From a virus, in IMG/VR virus record IMGVR_UViG_3300006925_000092, positions 1-28,942 of that record: DNA of 28,942 nucleotides; one strand, 5' to 3'. The notes below the pieces were generated by a model, which was not told the origin of the DNA, ran no database searches, and saw only the letters and a program-made list of their open reading frames with translations. How positions within the stretch are numbered: the stretch's first letter is position 1; each line of letters starts with the position of its first letter. Both the position numbers and the translations under genes were made by a program. Positions 8,631-17,389 of this stretch are shown one piece after another.

Positions 8631-10990
8631 TATAACCTTCTGGCTGCTTTCGGTGTCCACTGGGCCGTCCATTCTGTGCCGGTGAAGGTACAGTGAAACG
8701 GCGTGGAGTTGAGCAGCTCGATTTTTGTGTAGAGGTTTTCACCCATTACGGGGAACTTGAATTCACCATCGTCCAACGATAGTCCACCAAGCACGTTGTT
8801 CTGCGATCCGAGGTTACGCCCTGAGAACGTATACTCATAAGGAGTGCGTCCTCTGTTGGTCACCTTGGCTGAAAATTGTGCTGTGTCCTCGTACTGGACA
8901 GACAAGTATCTAATAGACAACCTTCCATCTTGGATGGTCACCTTGCCTTGCCCTTTGTCCTCCTTGAGGAAGAATGGGGAATATTCGTATTTGAATGTGA
9001 AGTTCCTACCGATCACGGCGTTGTTGTAAGCCGCTCCTGCGTAGTCCCCGACAGCCGTAAAGGATGTGGAGGATACTCTAGTTGCCGCAATGACAAAGCC
9101 TCGAGGCGCACTATCATCGCTCTGCACGAACACCACATCTGCTGGACTCGGATGAGGTAGCGTGAATGTAGTCAGTCCTGTGCTTGCGCTGTACGAGCGT
9201 GTGCAGTCGGAGAACTTGAAGCTGTGATCGAGGTGAATAGGGAATGACGAGCTGGATCGAACCGAATCTTCTTCGATGTTGATCTTTTCCATGTATAGAC
9301 CATCAGCCGCATAGTCCACCAACAGGAACATATCATTATCGACTAGGGTGAAATATTTGATGTCACCCTCGAATGTCCATTTGCCCCAAGATGACTGAAT
9401 CTTACCTTGGGTTCCTTGAAAGTACTTATAGCAGTACATTTCTTTAGAGTTACCGCCGAGAATAAACACACTGGATAGACGACTAGAGCCAGCAACATAC
9501 TGGACAGGAGCTGTGATATATTCAGGAACCTGAGCTGACACCTCGTCGGCGTTCTCAGTGTTTAAGTCGTTATCTACATAATACTCCATAAATTTGGAGT
9601 TTGTTCCTGTGTCGTCAGCAAAGTAGATGAAGGCACCTACCTGTATGGGATTCATCGTTTTCGAGCAGTTGAAGGCTGAAGCGAAGTTTAGTTGTGCTGT
9701 TTTGGGGGAGAGAAGGTCTGCCGAGTCAAGAATGTACTGCGTCCGATCTGAGAAGATCAGCAGTTTCTTGTTAAACGGGATTGCGAAGTTGAGGAGAGTT
9801 ACCTGACCTGTGACCGCCGCAATATCGATAGGGTCACTGTCAACTAGCTGGGCAACTGTAGTGCGCCAGAAGTTCTCGAAAAGGTCAGCCTCGGATAACA
9901 CCACGTTTTCATCCGAAAGAAAGCCCATGCGGCCTTGGTGGATGAAGATATCATTGATGGGCTTACCGATGAATGTAGGGTCGCTGTTGGTTATATCGTC
10001 CCCAACGTACATCTCCGACCATGTGTGTGTGGAGAATGTGAATTGGTCAGTGCTTGCATCATAGAATAATTTATGAGGCATAGTTGATTGCGTAATGACA
10101 CGCTTTTTACCATAGCCAAATGTTTCTATCCAAAGCTGTTTTACTGCATCAAACACCACATAATAATCATCTCCGTCATACCCTGGCTCACCTAAGATAC
10201 GGACAATACGCCCGTCTTTATCTTGAGCTGGTAAATCCTCGAAAGACGTTAGTTCTTCCTTGAACACGGTCATAGCGTTGCCACCATTACCTTCATCAAC
10301 CTGAACCGTATCGGACGAGGCCAAATAAAGAGAAATGGTCGAGTTATGCCTAGTGGCGGTATAACCCGCAGCCGTCAGGTCATTGACCAGCTCTTGAGCG
10401 ATAGCCTCTGTCCGTTCAACAGCATTCGATGCTTCAGTGTTTGCGCCGGTAGTGAAGTTGGCTCTAAGAGTGCCGTTGATATACACAGCGTAGTTAGAGT
10501 TGGACAGGGAGCCTTTGACGAAGATTGACCAATATCTCGAGGGATCGAGCCTTGCAGGGCTGATACTGGACTCAGCGGTTGTGGTAGCCGCTGGGTTAAT
10601 CGTCTTATTCAAAATGAATGTGGTATCGCCCACAGTGATCATCTTGCAATTTTCACGGGGGCTTGATCCAAAGTTAAGGTAAGAACCAGATAATGTGCCA
10701 TTGACGGTCTTTGACGCACCTGTGTCGTCGTAAACCTTGATGTCGTTGTTCTGTACGGTCAGGAAAAACTTCTTACCGTCGAACCGTTGGAAATAGTGAC
10801 CTTTGACATCAGTCGATACGTTATTACCAACTCGGGCAATAATCTCACTTCCTGAGCGTTTCTGGAGTCCAGCAACAAGCGAAGCCCAGCCGTTCTCCAT
10901 CTCAGTACAAGAGTTTTGCAAGCGGAGAGCTGGGGGCTGCTGACTGACACCGTTGAACATATTAGGCATTGAGCCAGCAACAAGAGCCAT
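8630..10990 (-). CDS. Tail tubular protein B (tail nozzle), T7 gp12-like
   Basis: With 786 residues it nearly equals T7 gp12 (794). The N-terminus (MPNMFNGVSQQPPALR, then NGWASLVAGLQKRSGSE) is characteristic of the family. A middle segment, GKPINDIFIHQGRMGFLSDENVVLSE, fits the beta-propeller part of the nozzle. Six copies form the distal tail nozzle, to which the fibres attach. The start forms TAATG with the tail tube A stop, so the two tail tube genes are translationally coupled. Confidence 0.95.
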   Translation of the reverse strand: MALVAGSMPNMFNGVSQQPPALRLQNSCTEMENGWASLVAGLQKRSGSEIIARVGNNVSTDVKGHYFQRFDGKKFFLTVQNNDIKVYDDTGASKTVNGTLSGSYLNFGSSPRENCKMITVGDTTFILNKTINPAATTTAESSISPARLDPSRYWSIFVKGSLSNSNYAVYINGTLRANFTTGANTEASNAVERTEAIAQELVNDLTAAGYTATRHNSTISLYLASSDTVQVDEGNGGNAMTVFKEELTSFEDLPAQDKDGRIVRILGEPGYDGDDYYVVFDAVKQLWIETFGYGKKRVITQSTMPHKLFYDASTDQFTFSTHTWSEMYVGDDITNSDPTFIGKPINDIFIHQGRMGFLSDENVVLSEADLFENFWRTTVAQLVDSDPIDIAAVTGQVTLLNFAIPFNKKLLIFSDRTQYILDSADLLSPKTAQLNFASAFNCSKTMNPIQVGAFIYFADDTGTNSKFMEYYVDNDLNTENADEVSAQVPEYITAPVQYVAGSSRLSSVFILGGNSKEMYCYKYFQGTQGKIQSSWGKWTFEGDIKYFTLVDNDMFLLVDYAADGLYMEKINIEEDSVRSSSSFPIHLDHSFKFSDCTRSYSASTGLTTFTLPHPSPADVVFVQSDDSAPRGFVIAATRVSSTSFTAVGDYAGAAYNNAVIGRNFTFKYEYSPFFLKEDKGQGKVTIQDGRLSIRYLSVQYEDTAQFSAKVTNRGRTPYEYTFSGRNLGSQNNVLGGLSLDDGEFKFPVMGENLYTKIELLNSTPFHCTFTGTEWTAQWTPKAARRL

Positions 10991-11586
10991 TAGTAAGTCC
11001 TCCTCACGGGGGCTACTCGAGCCACAGTTGAATAGGTCGAATAGCTGTCAGTGATCATGTTGTAATCGCCTGTCTCAGATTCCTCGTGTTGCAGCAAAGC
11101 CCATGCTTGCTGTTCGTCACCACGGTTGAACTTAGAGAGGGATTCAGAACCAAGGGTACGCTCTTGGAAAACTCGGGAAGACCTCATCGTGATATAACGA
11201 CGAGCTGCTTCTGGTATCTCGTCAAAATCGAGTACCATTGTGAGATGCAAGCGCAGTGGGCCTGAGAATATATAAGTGTTGTCCTTGCGGTCATACAGCT
11301 TCATGCCCCGCTGCACGACATCCAGATTCCTGTCGTTCTCTACAGTATCAACACGCAATGTGTTTGCAGGAAGTAGGATTTGATTAGAAATGTTGGGGGA
11401 GATGGTGTGAACCTCAGTATTCCAGTGCCAGCCATTTGACTGCACCTCACGGGACACTTCATCAATGATTGAGGAGGCAACCTGAGCATCCACCTGAAGG
11501 CCAGACAGCGAGGCTACTGGAGCTTCGCCTATGTTCGTTAGGCAGACGTTCACGGCCTCTAGTTTAGTAGTGGGGGTCAGTGCCAT
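10990..11586 (-). CDS. Tail tubular protein A (adaptor/gatekeeper), T7 gp11-like
   Basis: The protein has 198 residues, against 196 for T7 gp11. It begins MALTPTTKLEAVNVCLTNIG and continues with EVQSNGWHWNTE, the usual pattern of the gp11 family. Twelve copies form the ring joining the portal to the nozzle. It is the first gene after the intrinsic terminator that follows the capsid gene, so it is expressed by read-through or by a promoter I do not see. The 55-bp gap to the capsid gene is mostly this terminator. Confidence 0.95.
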   Translation of the reverse strand: MALTPTTKLEAVNVCLTNIGEAPVASLSGLQVDAQVASSIIDEVSREVQSNGWHWNTEVHTISPNISNQILLPANTLRVDTVENDRNLDVVQRGMKLYDRKDNTYIFSGPLRLHLTMVLDFDEIPEAARRYITMRSSRVFQERTLGSESLSKFNRGDEQQAWALLQHEESETGDYNMITDSYSTYSTVARVAPVRRTY

Positions 11587-11600
11587 GTTATCCTCTTAAA

Positions 11601-11631
11601 TAAAAAGAGAGACCCCCGAAGGAGCCTCTCT
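11601..11631 (-). terminator. Intrinsic terminator downstream of the capsid gene
   Basis: In the minus-strand transcript the arms at 11631-11621 and 11616-11606 form an 11-bp stem, counting two G-U pairs. A UUCG tetraloop (11620-11617) closes it and a run of U follows. This is a classic strong Rho-independent terminator at the place of T7 T-phi, between the capsid and tail tube A genes. It would lower transcript for tail genes relative to capsid. Confidence 0.9.
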
Positions 11632-11641
11632 AATCGTTAGC

Positions 11642-12604
11642 TTAGGCAGTTTGAATCTGCACAGCAGCTTCGTTACGGAGTACACCGTGACCACAAGCAT
11701 ACTTGGCAACCATCAGAGTACCCTGACGACGAATGTCGTACTCAGACTCTGTGGACAAATCCATCAGCTTCACAGTACCAGCACAAGATGGGTGGAATAC
11801 GATAGCAGTCGTGTTGGCTGCGGCTGCAACCTGACGACCACCAGCACCACCAGCATCAACGCCTGTGCCTGTGACGTTAGCCACGGGCAAATTGTTGGAC
11901 TTCAGTACATCAATACCAGCCACTTGCATGATCCGGCCAGATGCAGTTGAGCCGTTACCGGCGTTACCAAAGTCCACGTTCTGAACCTTGGAGCTGTTAG
12001 CCAGCAGATAGTACTGAGCTGGCTTGACGACGACGTAACGGTTATCTTCTGGGACGTTCTTTTCATCGAGTGCCTGAGCAGCAGCGAAGATCGAATCTAC
12101 CAGCGAGTCAGCGTTAGTGTCGCTGTCTGCATCGGTGATAACAGTACCGACCATATCAGATTCACCAGTGACGGTGGCTGTGGCGTCGTTAGCTGCCTGA
12201 ATAAGCGTTTGAAGAATGTGCTTATCCATCTGGTTAGCAAGAGCTACGCCCATTTCCTTAGAGTACACTGAGCGGACATCATAGTGGTTCTTAGCTTCAT
12301 CAATATTAGCAATGAAGGTCGAAGTCAGCAGGAGGTCATTAATGGTAATGATCTTTTCTGCATGGTTGATGCTGTCGCCGGTGATCTCTGCGCCAGGGGT
12401 GTGGTACGCAGCAGATGTGCGACCCATGACTGGGAACTGAGCGGATTTACCATTCGCAATGGTGCGAACTTGATGTTTGTCCATCATGATGGTCTGCTGC
12501 TCAAATGCAGTCAGAACTTCACCAGAAAAGACTTTTAGAAAGAGGGCGTCCTTATCGGAGCCGCCGTTGAGTGCGCCTAAGCGTGAAGGGGTAGCGTTAG
12601 CCAT
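11642..12604 (-). CDS. Major capsid protein, T7 gp10A-like
   Basis: This 320-residue protein is slightly shorter than T7 gp10A (345) and lies between the scaffold region and the tail tubes. It reads as a HK97-fold T7-type capsid: an N-terminal LFLKVFSGEVLTAFEQ, then KSAQFPVMGRT and HTPGAEITGD in the N-arm/E-loop region. The C-terminal part includes GTLMVAKYACGHGVLRNEAAV. GAGG lies upstream of the start. A 115-bp leader precedes the gene and a strong terminator follows. I see no slippery heptamer near the stop that would give a longer 10B-type product. Confidence 0.95.
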   Translation of the reverse strand: MANATPSRLGALNGGSDKDALFLKVFSGEVLTAFEQQTIMMDKHQVRTIANGKSAQFPVMGRTSAAYHTPGAEITGDSINHAEKIITINDLLLTSTFIANIDEAKNHYDVRSVYSKEMGVALANQMDKHILQTLIQAANDATATVTGESDMVGTVITDADSDTNADSLVDSIFAAAQALDEKNVPEDNRYVVVKPAQYYLLANSSKVQNVDFGNAGNGSTASGRIMQVAGIDVLKSNNLPVANVTGTGVDAGGAGGRQVAAAANTTAIVFHPSCAGTVKLMDLSTESEYDIRRQGTLMVAKYACGHGVLRNEAAVQIQTA

Positions 12605-12719
12605 TTTTGTACCTCAATTGTACGAGTTAAAAGTAAGGGGTGAACCTCAGATTACTCGCCACCTTTCCTTCGAGGTTGTTCTCCGCAGAGAGCCAGAAAG
12701 TACAAATGGTCTGTGTTCT
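12605..12719 (-). promoter_or_regulatory. Non-coding capsid leader with an inverted repeat
   Basis: This 115-bp gap between the HNH gene and the capsid gene holds no credible ORF. It contains a 6-bp inverted repeat (AACCTC at 12643-12648 and GAGGTT at 12672-12677) and a small TCTC/GAGA hairpin. T7 has its strongest promoter here, but the 23-bp element seen near the RNA polymerase gene has no clear copy. Its function is therefore open: a divergent late promoter, or an mRNA processing or stability element. Confidence 0.35.
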
Positions 12720-12944
12720 TTAGGTCTTCATGCCTCGGTTTTTATTTCGAGACATGACTGAAAGGTTATTAGCTGAGTTATTAAGGGTATTGCGGTCTCG
12801 ATGGTGAACGTCTTTACCGTCACCTTTACGAGCCATGCCCTTTTTAATCATCAAACGACGAGCTGCGTTTCGTCCTGCCCGTCGCTTCTTTTGCTCGGGC
12901 TTGGAATGGTAGTCAGCGTATTCCGCTGCATAATCCCTAGCCAT
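12720..12944 (-). CDS. Small HNH-type endonuclease-like protein
   Basis: The 74-residue protein has a basic N-terminal half (KKRRAGRNAARRLMIKKG) and an HNH core: VHHRD (His47-His48, Asp50), LNNSANNLSVMS (Asn55, Asn56, Asn60) and RNKNRG (Asn67). This is the usual VHHKDGN...NNxxxNL...N pattern of small HNH proteins. It is too short for a typical homing endonuclease with a separate recognition domain. It sits between scaffold and capsid, a region with no nuclease in T7 itself, so it may be a free-standing mobile gene or a minimal nicking HNH. AAAGGA precedes the start with normal spacing. Nuclease activity is inferred from the motif only. Confidence 0.75.
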   Translation of the reverse strand: MARDYAAEYADYHSKPEQKKRRAGRNAARRLMIKKGMARKGDGKDVHHRDRNTLNNSANNLSVMSRNKNRGMKT

Positions 12945-12955
12945 ACTAATTTCCT

Positions 12956-13723
12956 TTACATTATGTTGGAGCGAGACAGCTTTGCTGCGACCTGATCACG
13001 GAACGCAGGATCAGAGCTGTATCGGGGGTCTGCCATATCTGACTTCATTTGAGCTAGGCTCGAATAAGCATCGACAGAGGGGCGTGATTGACCAGCCAAG
13101 TTACGAGCCGGTTCGACGCCTTGATTGGCCTCATACATAGAGCGGAGACCTTGAACAGCGAACTTGGTTTGTTCCATGTCGCCGCTATTCACTGCTCGGT
13201 TGTAGGCATCAATCTGTCCTTCTGACAGGTTATCTGCTGCCCAACCAACCATTGAGTTGTAACTTTCCTCACCACCGACAGATGAATACACCTCGGCGGT
13301 TGTGGATTTTAATAAGGATTGCTGTCCCTCGATGAAGCTATCCACGATCTCTCGGGGGATACCGGCTTGCTCTAGGGAGTCGTAAGACTGGTCCGTGAGA
13401 CCGTCGTTTTCCCAGTATTCACTACTGAGAGCGTTAAAATCTAGACCAGCTTCTTGTACAGCCTCTCGAGCAAACTCTTCAGAGTTCTCAGCATCAGTAG
13501 AATCCGCACTTCTAGTTTCGCTTTCATCCACATCAGTTTGTCTAGACTTCGTGAAATTAGATTGCAGTTCTTCATAAGCCTTCTCTAGTTCCTCGTATGA
13601 GTCAAATTTACCTAGTATTTTTTCGTCATCAGAAGGTGACTGCGCCTCGTCTTGAAGCGCAGCCTGTTCTTCTAATGATGGATTATTATCTTGGGGATCG
13701 ATATTAACCGTTTCCGTTGCCAT
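12956..13723 (-). CDS. Capsid assembly scaffolding protein, T7 gp9-like
   Basis: The protein is about 255 residues and strongly acidic, with low-complexity polar stretches, and lies between portal and capsid as T7 gp9 does (307 aa). A short basic C-terminus (RDQVAAKLSRSNIM) follows the acidic body, as is common in scaffolds, where this end contacts the capsid. The segment LGKFDSYEELEKAYEELQSNF matches the scaffold N-terminal pattern of related podoviruses. Two adjacent ATGs are possible. AAGGA is 7 nt before the second and 4 nt before the first, so I use the second; the first would begin at 13726. The start lies inside the 3' end of the portal gene. Confidence 0.85.
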   Translation of the reverse strand: MATETVNIDPQDNNPSLEEQAALQDEAQSPSDDEKILGKFDSYEELEKAYEELQSNFTKSRQTDVDESETRSADSTDAENSEEFAREAVQEAGLDFNALSSEYWENDGLTDQSYDSLEQAGIPREIVDSFIEGQQSLLKSTTAEVYSSVGGEESYNSMVGWAADNLSEGQIDAYNRAVNSGDMEQTKFAVQGLRSMYEANQGVEPARNLAGQSRPSVDAYSSLAQMKSDMADPRYSSDPAFRDQVAAKLSRSNIM

Positions 13724-15281
13724 CATTCATTCCTTGTTGGGCCATTTCCATGGCGGCTGGGGTTGCCTTTTCTGCAATCCTGCCCATTGTCTCATTCGCC
13801 ATCATCTGCTGTTGAGCTTGGGCTGCTGCCTGTTGCTCGGCCTGAATGTCTTCCTCGGTCTTCACAAGGCCATCCATGTCGATGCCCAGTGCTGTACCAA
13901 TACGTGTGATGTAGTCAGATACGTTCATGTACTGCGCCACAGCTTCGGGGCCGAGGGGCTGCAAAGCAGTGAGGAATGCGTTGTACTTGTTCAGATCATG
14001 TCCACGACCCAGTGCCTCGAGTCCCGTCACAATTGCAGGACGGACAATACCTTTCGGCAGAGCTGGGAGCCGCTTGGCTTTGGTCATGCGATCCATCAGC
14101 CGGTTGACCAGAGGAAGCTGGAATTCCTGACTAAGGATCGAATAGACACCGCCGAGGGCATCTTCGAGTTCCTTTGCCATGAACCGCACTTCTTCAGCAG
14201 TCACACGTTCACCTGACCGTTGCACTGCGCTATTCATAAGGAAAGCGTAGGACAGACGTTCAGTGATGGTTCTGACGGTATCGTAGGCAACACGCATATC
14301 AGCGTACTTTTCAGTCTGTAGGACAGACACCTCGTTGGCGTTACCAGCGACGATTGCACAATTCTCTGCCTGACTGATGTCACGCATACGGGTTGTGCCG
14401 TTGGGATTCACCATGAAGAGAACCTTAGATGACGCCGCAGACGCCTCTACGATGGCCTTGGACAGCCCTTCGAGGCTGATCAGGTCACCGAGGTACTCAT
14501 CGACGTAAGATCGCCCGTAGTCCTCTGAGTCGATCCTAGTCCAGCGCAGGGCCAACATAGGTGACTTATCGATAGGCCAGCTACCACCAGAATCAGGGAT
14601 GATTTGACCTTTGATCTCTTGGTACATACGCCAGCGGTTACCGTCGAGGTACATATGAGTGTACAGGGCAACCTTCTTACCGTACTCGGACTTCATGTCT
14701 GACTCTGGGTTAGCACCAATAGCCTCGAGTTCTTTGTCTTCTAGGACGGCAGGGGATACTTCTTCTTTGGTGATGATCTCTAGGACGTTGCCATAAGGAT
14801 CACGTTTTACGACATAGCTGTCGAGGCGATATACACGGATACCGCCGCTTTTGGGGAGATAGACTAGGACGTTACCAGCAACGATGAGGTGCTTGAGAGC
14901 TTCAAAAATTGGGGAACGAAGGCCAGATGTCTCTATCTCCGTCATTACGGAACGCTCGATCTGGTTGAGACCTTCTTCGACCTTAGCTCTAGCACCTTCC
15001 TGACCAGTCAGTTCGGTGAGGGTCTGATCGTCTACTTGAAGACGAAAGAATGGGGAATTTGGGGGCAGGAGTGAGAGCAATAATTTAGATGCGAGGTTAT
15101 TAACACCTCTGGCACCTACGCCTTGATAGGGCGTGTTGTATTCTGTAGCCGAGCTATGACCACTCGGAGGTACGAGAGTTGGTATCGTAACCTCAGAGCA
15201 GTCTCTAGCACGGTTGAGAAACATCTCACGCTCAACGGCAAGTTGCTCGTAGCGTCCTGCACAGGTCTTACCGTTGTGCAT
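13704..15281 (-). CDS. Portal (head-tail connector) protein, T7 gp8-like
   Basis: The 525-residue protein compares with T7 gp8 (536). It begins with a helical YEQLAVEREMFLNRARDCSE segment, followed by PTLVPPSG, YQGVGARGVNNLASKLLL and LLPPNSPFFRL, which identify the T7-type portal. The Gln/Ala-rich C-terminus (QAEQQAAAQAQQQMMANE) is typical. Twelve copies form the channel for DNA packaging and ejection and nucleate the procapsid with the scaffold. A good SD (GGAG) lies 7 nt before the ATG. It follows the proline-rich small gene and overlaps the scaffold gene by about 20 bp. Confidence 0.95.
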   Translation of the reverse strand: MHNGKTCAGRYEQLAVEREMFLNRARDCSEVTIPTLVPPSGHSSATEYNTPYQGVGARGVNNLASKLLLSLLPPNSPFFRLQVDDQTLTELTGQEGARAKVEEGLNQIERSVMTEIETSGLRSPIFEALKHLIVAGNVLVYLPKSGGIRVYRLDSYVVKRDPYGNVLEIITKEEVSPAVLEDKELEAIGANPESDMKSEYGKKVALYTHMYLDGNRWRMYQEIKGQIIPDSGGSWPIDKSPMLALRWTRIDSEDYGRSYVDEYLGDLISLEGLSKAIVEASAASSKVLFMVNPNGTTRMRDISQAENCAIVAGNANEVSVLQTEKYADMRVAYDTVRTITERLSYAFLMNSAVQRSGERVTAEEVRFMAKELEDALGGVYSILSQEFQLPLVNRLMDRMTKAKRLPALPKGIVRPAIVTGLEALGRGHDLNKYNAFLTALQPLGPEAVAQYMNVSDYITRIGTALGIDMDGLVKTEEDIQAEQQAAAQAQQQMMANETMGRIAEKATPAAMEMAQQGMNDGNGNG

Positions 15282-15290
15282 ATTTTACTC

Positions 15291-15524
15291 CTATGTGCCT
15301 ACACCGCCAGCGGTGTTGCCTTTATTGCCAGTGCTGCCTGTAATCGACAGATCACTGCCACTGCGATAAGGGTCCGTCCCTTTTTTGTTTCCTTTGTTAC
15401 GCTTCCGACGCTCCTCTTCTGCTGTCATCGCCTCAGTCGGTGCGCCTTGCTCCAATACAGGAGGTGGCGGCGGTGGTGGAGGCGGTGGAGGAGGAGGAGC
15501 TGGTTTTGATCCACCTAAGCACAT
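15291..15524 (-). CDS. Proline-rich small protein upstream of portal, possible T7 gp7.3 counterpart
   Basis: The 77-residue protein starts MCLGGSKPA, followed by 13 consecutive prolines. A short acidic/basic linker (EEERRKRNKGNKKG) and a Gly/Ser/Thr-rich tail (PYRSGSDLSITGSTGNKG) come after. The ATG forms TGATG with the upstream stop and has GGAG 8 nt away; a TTG one codon upstream is less likely. T7 gp7.3, a small tail-assembly protein, lies in the same place just before the portal gene and also ends in a Ser/Gly-rich segment, so I propose a counterpart. Similarity beyond position and composition cannot be shown here. Confidence 0.65.
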   Translation of the reverse strand: MCLGGSKPAPPPPPPPPPPPPPVLEQGAPTEAMTAEEERRKRNKGNKKGTDPYRSGSDLSITGSTGNKGNTAGGVGT

Positions 15525-15715
15525 CAATAATTCTCCAATATGTTTTCGTTTTGTTGTTCATGAACCGCCCTTAGATGACGAGCAACGGATGCAGCTCCGG
15601 CTTTGAACCAGACTTCCTTTGTGTCGTTCTCTATATTCGGACAGCGATCAGGGAACATCCTCTCGAGGTAATCGAGAAGATGCTCATCAATGATTGGTAG
15701 TTTGCTAGATGCCAC
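15524..15715 (-). CDS. Small hypothetical protein with GTG start
   Basis: I choose the GTG start (reading xASSKLPIIDEHLLDYLERMF, 63 aa) because a perfect AGGAGG lies 5 nt upstream, inside the last codons of the RNR gene. A GTG 9 codons earlier lacks such a site. The product is soluble and partly helical, and I do not recognise it. It overlaps the RNR stop by 11 bp and its own stop overlaps the next ATG, so it joins the nucleotide-metabolism genes to the portal block in one translated chain. Confidence 0.65.
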   Translation of the reverse strand: MASSKLPIIDEHLLDYLERMFPDRCPNIENDTKEVWFKAGAASVARHLRAVHEQQNENILENY

Positions 15716-17387
15716 ATGAACCTCCTGTGCCACTGATGTCACAGATGTCGTGTGTTTCTACGTGTTCCTCAAACTCGGTGCCGAGCTTATCGACAGCTTC
15801 CGAATAAGGGACCGATACCAACGGTTGACCACCCCGACTTCCGTCTGGGTAGCAAGTGAATCCACGGAGCCGATGGGCATAGGATGCCAAAGTGCCAGCG
15901 AAATCATCTATTGTGTCCTCATTGTTATGCTCACTTCCCCACGATGGGAGATTGATGGTTGAGCTGATGGACATATCTACGTAGTCCTGAACGTCAGCCT
16001 GAAACTTCATGCGGCGTTCATAGTCCTGAGCCAAATCAAGAGCGGACTCGATGTTGTGAGGGTCAGCCCCGTACTGATCGATCAGCTCTTGGGCAGCGGA
16101 ATCCACGACATATTGATAATGCCAACGATTGCCGCCTTTGAGATAACGCCGCTTGTAAGCCACAGCAAAAATAGGCTCAAGACCAGTACTAGTCCCAGCA
16201 AGGATGCCAATACTCCCCGTGGGGGCAATCGCTCTGTTAGCCACAGGACGGGAAACATTGAGATAGTCAGCAAAGTTGCGGCTAGTAGTGTCAGATTGTC
16301 CTTTGTACACAGAAAGCCACTGATGAAGCTCAGGGGTGACTTCATAGCGAGACCCTTTCTTGATCAGCCATTCGTGCATACCCATAAGACCAAGGCCGAG
16401 GCGACGGTTCTTTTCACGGGTGTTGTAGACTGCTCGATAAGGGAGCTGCGCTTGCAGTGTGCCGCAGATCAGGAACTTTGTGGCTAGGTCTACGATGTCA
16501 GTAAACTCTGACAGATCGTCAACACGGCCCAAGTTAATACTGCCAAGGTTGCAAACGTCAGAGTCATCTGCGCTTGTTACCTCGGTACAGGCGTTGCGAA
16601 GGGTTTCGTTCTCCTTATCGAAGAAGTTAAAGCTGAACCCTGGCTCTGCTGATTGCATAGCTTGACGGACGTTCTGCCTGAAGACGCTGCCGACCTCGCC
16701 TGTCTTCCAGTAATTCAACAGCCATTCAGTGTCGTAGTTCACACTGATGTTGGTCATGTCTAATGGTGCAGGGAAGTTGAAGTCTTCTTGCTTGATGTCC
16801 CAGAGTGTCTTCCCTGTGCTGCCGACAGGCATAGACTGCCAGTCTTTCGCTGCTAGGAAGGTCTCGATGTCACCATGCTGCCAATTGAGTGACGCATAGA
16901 TTGCTGACCGGCGACTGCCACCTTGCATGACTCTGCGACCAATTTCGTTGATCATGTTCATCTTAGGGATAGGGCCGGATGCCTCACCGCCTGTGCGGCT
17001 GATGGTGGCTCCAGCAGGACGATAGACACTGTAGTCCACACCAATACCGCCACCTGTCATTAGGCAGCTCTCGGACTTCCAGCTCAGGTTTGCCCAATCT
17101 TCTCGAGTGTCTTCTTCTGCTTTGAGAAGATAACAGTTGTTGAAGAATTTGTTGGGACGGCCAGCGTAGTACAGATACCTACCCCCAGGAATAAACTTGA
17201 GGTCAGTGATGTACTGACGAAGCTGGGAGCGGTCTTCGAGACTCATGTGGTCACCACATACGTCTTCGACCAGTGTTTTCGCTAGGTCTGCCCATGTTTC
17301 ACAACCATCGTGGGCGTACTTGTGTTTGAAGATGTCCTCGCTGAATTTAGAGCGGAACATCGGATTGTTGTTTGATTTGAAAGCCAT
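15705..17387 (-). CDS. nrdJ: Ribonucleotide reductase, probable class II (B12-dependent), monomeric type
   Basis: The enzyme reduces ribonucleotides to deoxyribonucleotides for phage DNA synthesis. In its 560 residues I see the radical-site motif NACTEV (Asn265, Cys267 as thiyl, Glu269), the disulfide partners Cys85 (FNNCYLL) and Cys279 (CNLGSINL), the phosphate-binding PTGSIGILAGTSTGLEP, and a C-terminal Cys549/Cys558 pair that would accept reductant. No small subunit (nrdB) or activase gene is nearby. With the short length this points to the adenosylcobalamin-dependent class II enzyme, as in marine cyanopodoviruses. The host would then have to supply B12. The start follows the MazG-like stop by 2 bp and has only a weak SD, so translation is probably coupled. 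Confidence 0.88.
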   Translation of the reverse strand: MAFKSNNNPMFRSKFSEDIFKHKYAHDGCETWADLAKTLVEDVCGDHMSLEDRSQLRQYITDLKFIPGGRYLYYAGRPNKFFNNCYLLKAEEDTREDWANLSWKSESCLMTGGGIGVDYSVYRPAGATISRTGGEASGPIPKMNMINEIGRRVMQGGSRRSAIYASLNWQHGDIETFLAAKDWQSMPVGSTGKTLWDIKQEDFNFPAPLDMTNISVNYDTEWLLNYWKTGEVGSVFRQNVRQAMQSAEPGFSFNFFDKENETLRNACTEVTSADDSDVCNLGSINLGRVDDLSEFTDIVDLATKFLICGTLQAQLPYRAVYNTREKNRRLGLGLMGMHEWLIKKGSRYEVTPELHQWLSVYKGQSDTTSRNFADYLNVSRPVANRAIAPTGSIGILAGTSTGLEPIFAVAYKRRYLKGGNRWHYQYVVDSAAQELIDQYGADPHNIESALDLAQDYERRMKFQADVQDYVDMSISSTINLPSWGSEHNNEDTIDDFAGTLASYAHRLRGFTCYPDGSRGGQPLVSVPYSEAVDKLGTEFEEHVETHDICDISGTGGSCGI

Positions 17388-17389
17388 AT

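Noticed and set aside
11642-11700. Programmed frameshift giving a minor capsid form like T7 10B
   Set aside because: I see no slippery sequence before the capsid stop, and the intrinsic terminator begins about 11 bp after it.
12662-12680. Possible degenerate third copy of the 23-bp promoter element before the capsid gene
   Set aside because: It shares ACAAC and GAAGG only if several bases are gapped, which is not convincing without a matrix score.
13734-14216. 160-aa plus-strand ORF opposite the portal gene
   Set aside because: It is antisense to a strongly supported portal gene, has low-complexity Leu/His/Cys composition and no family resemblance. Other long plus-strand ORFs (for example 19574-20113, opposite DNA polymerase) fail for the same reason.
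15385-15606. Plus-strand ORF with a polyglycine run
   Set aside because: It is the complement of the proline codons of the small protein before the portal gene.
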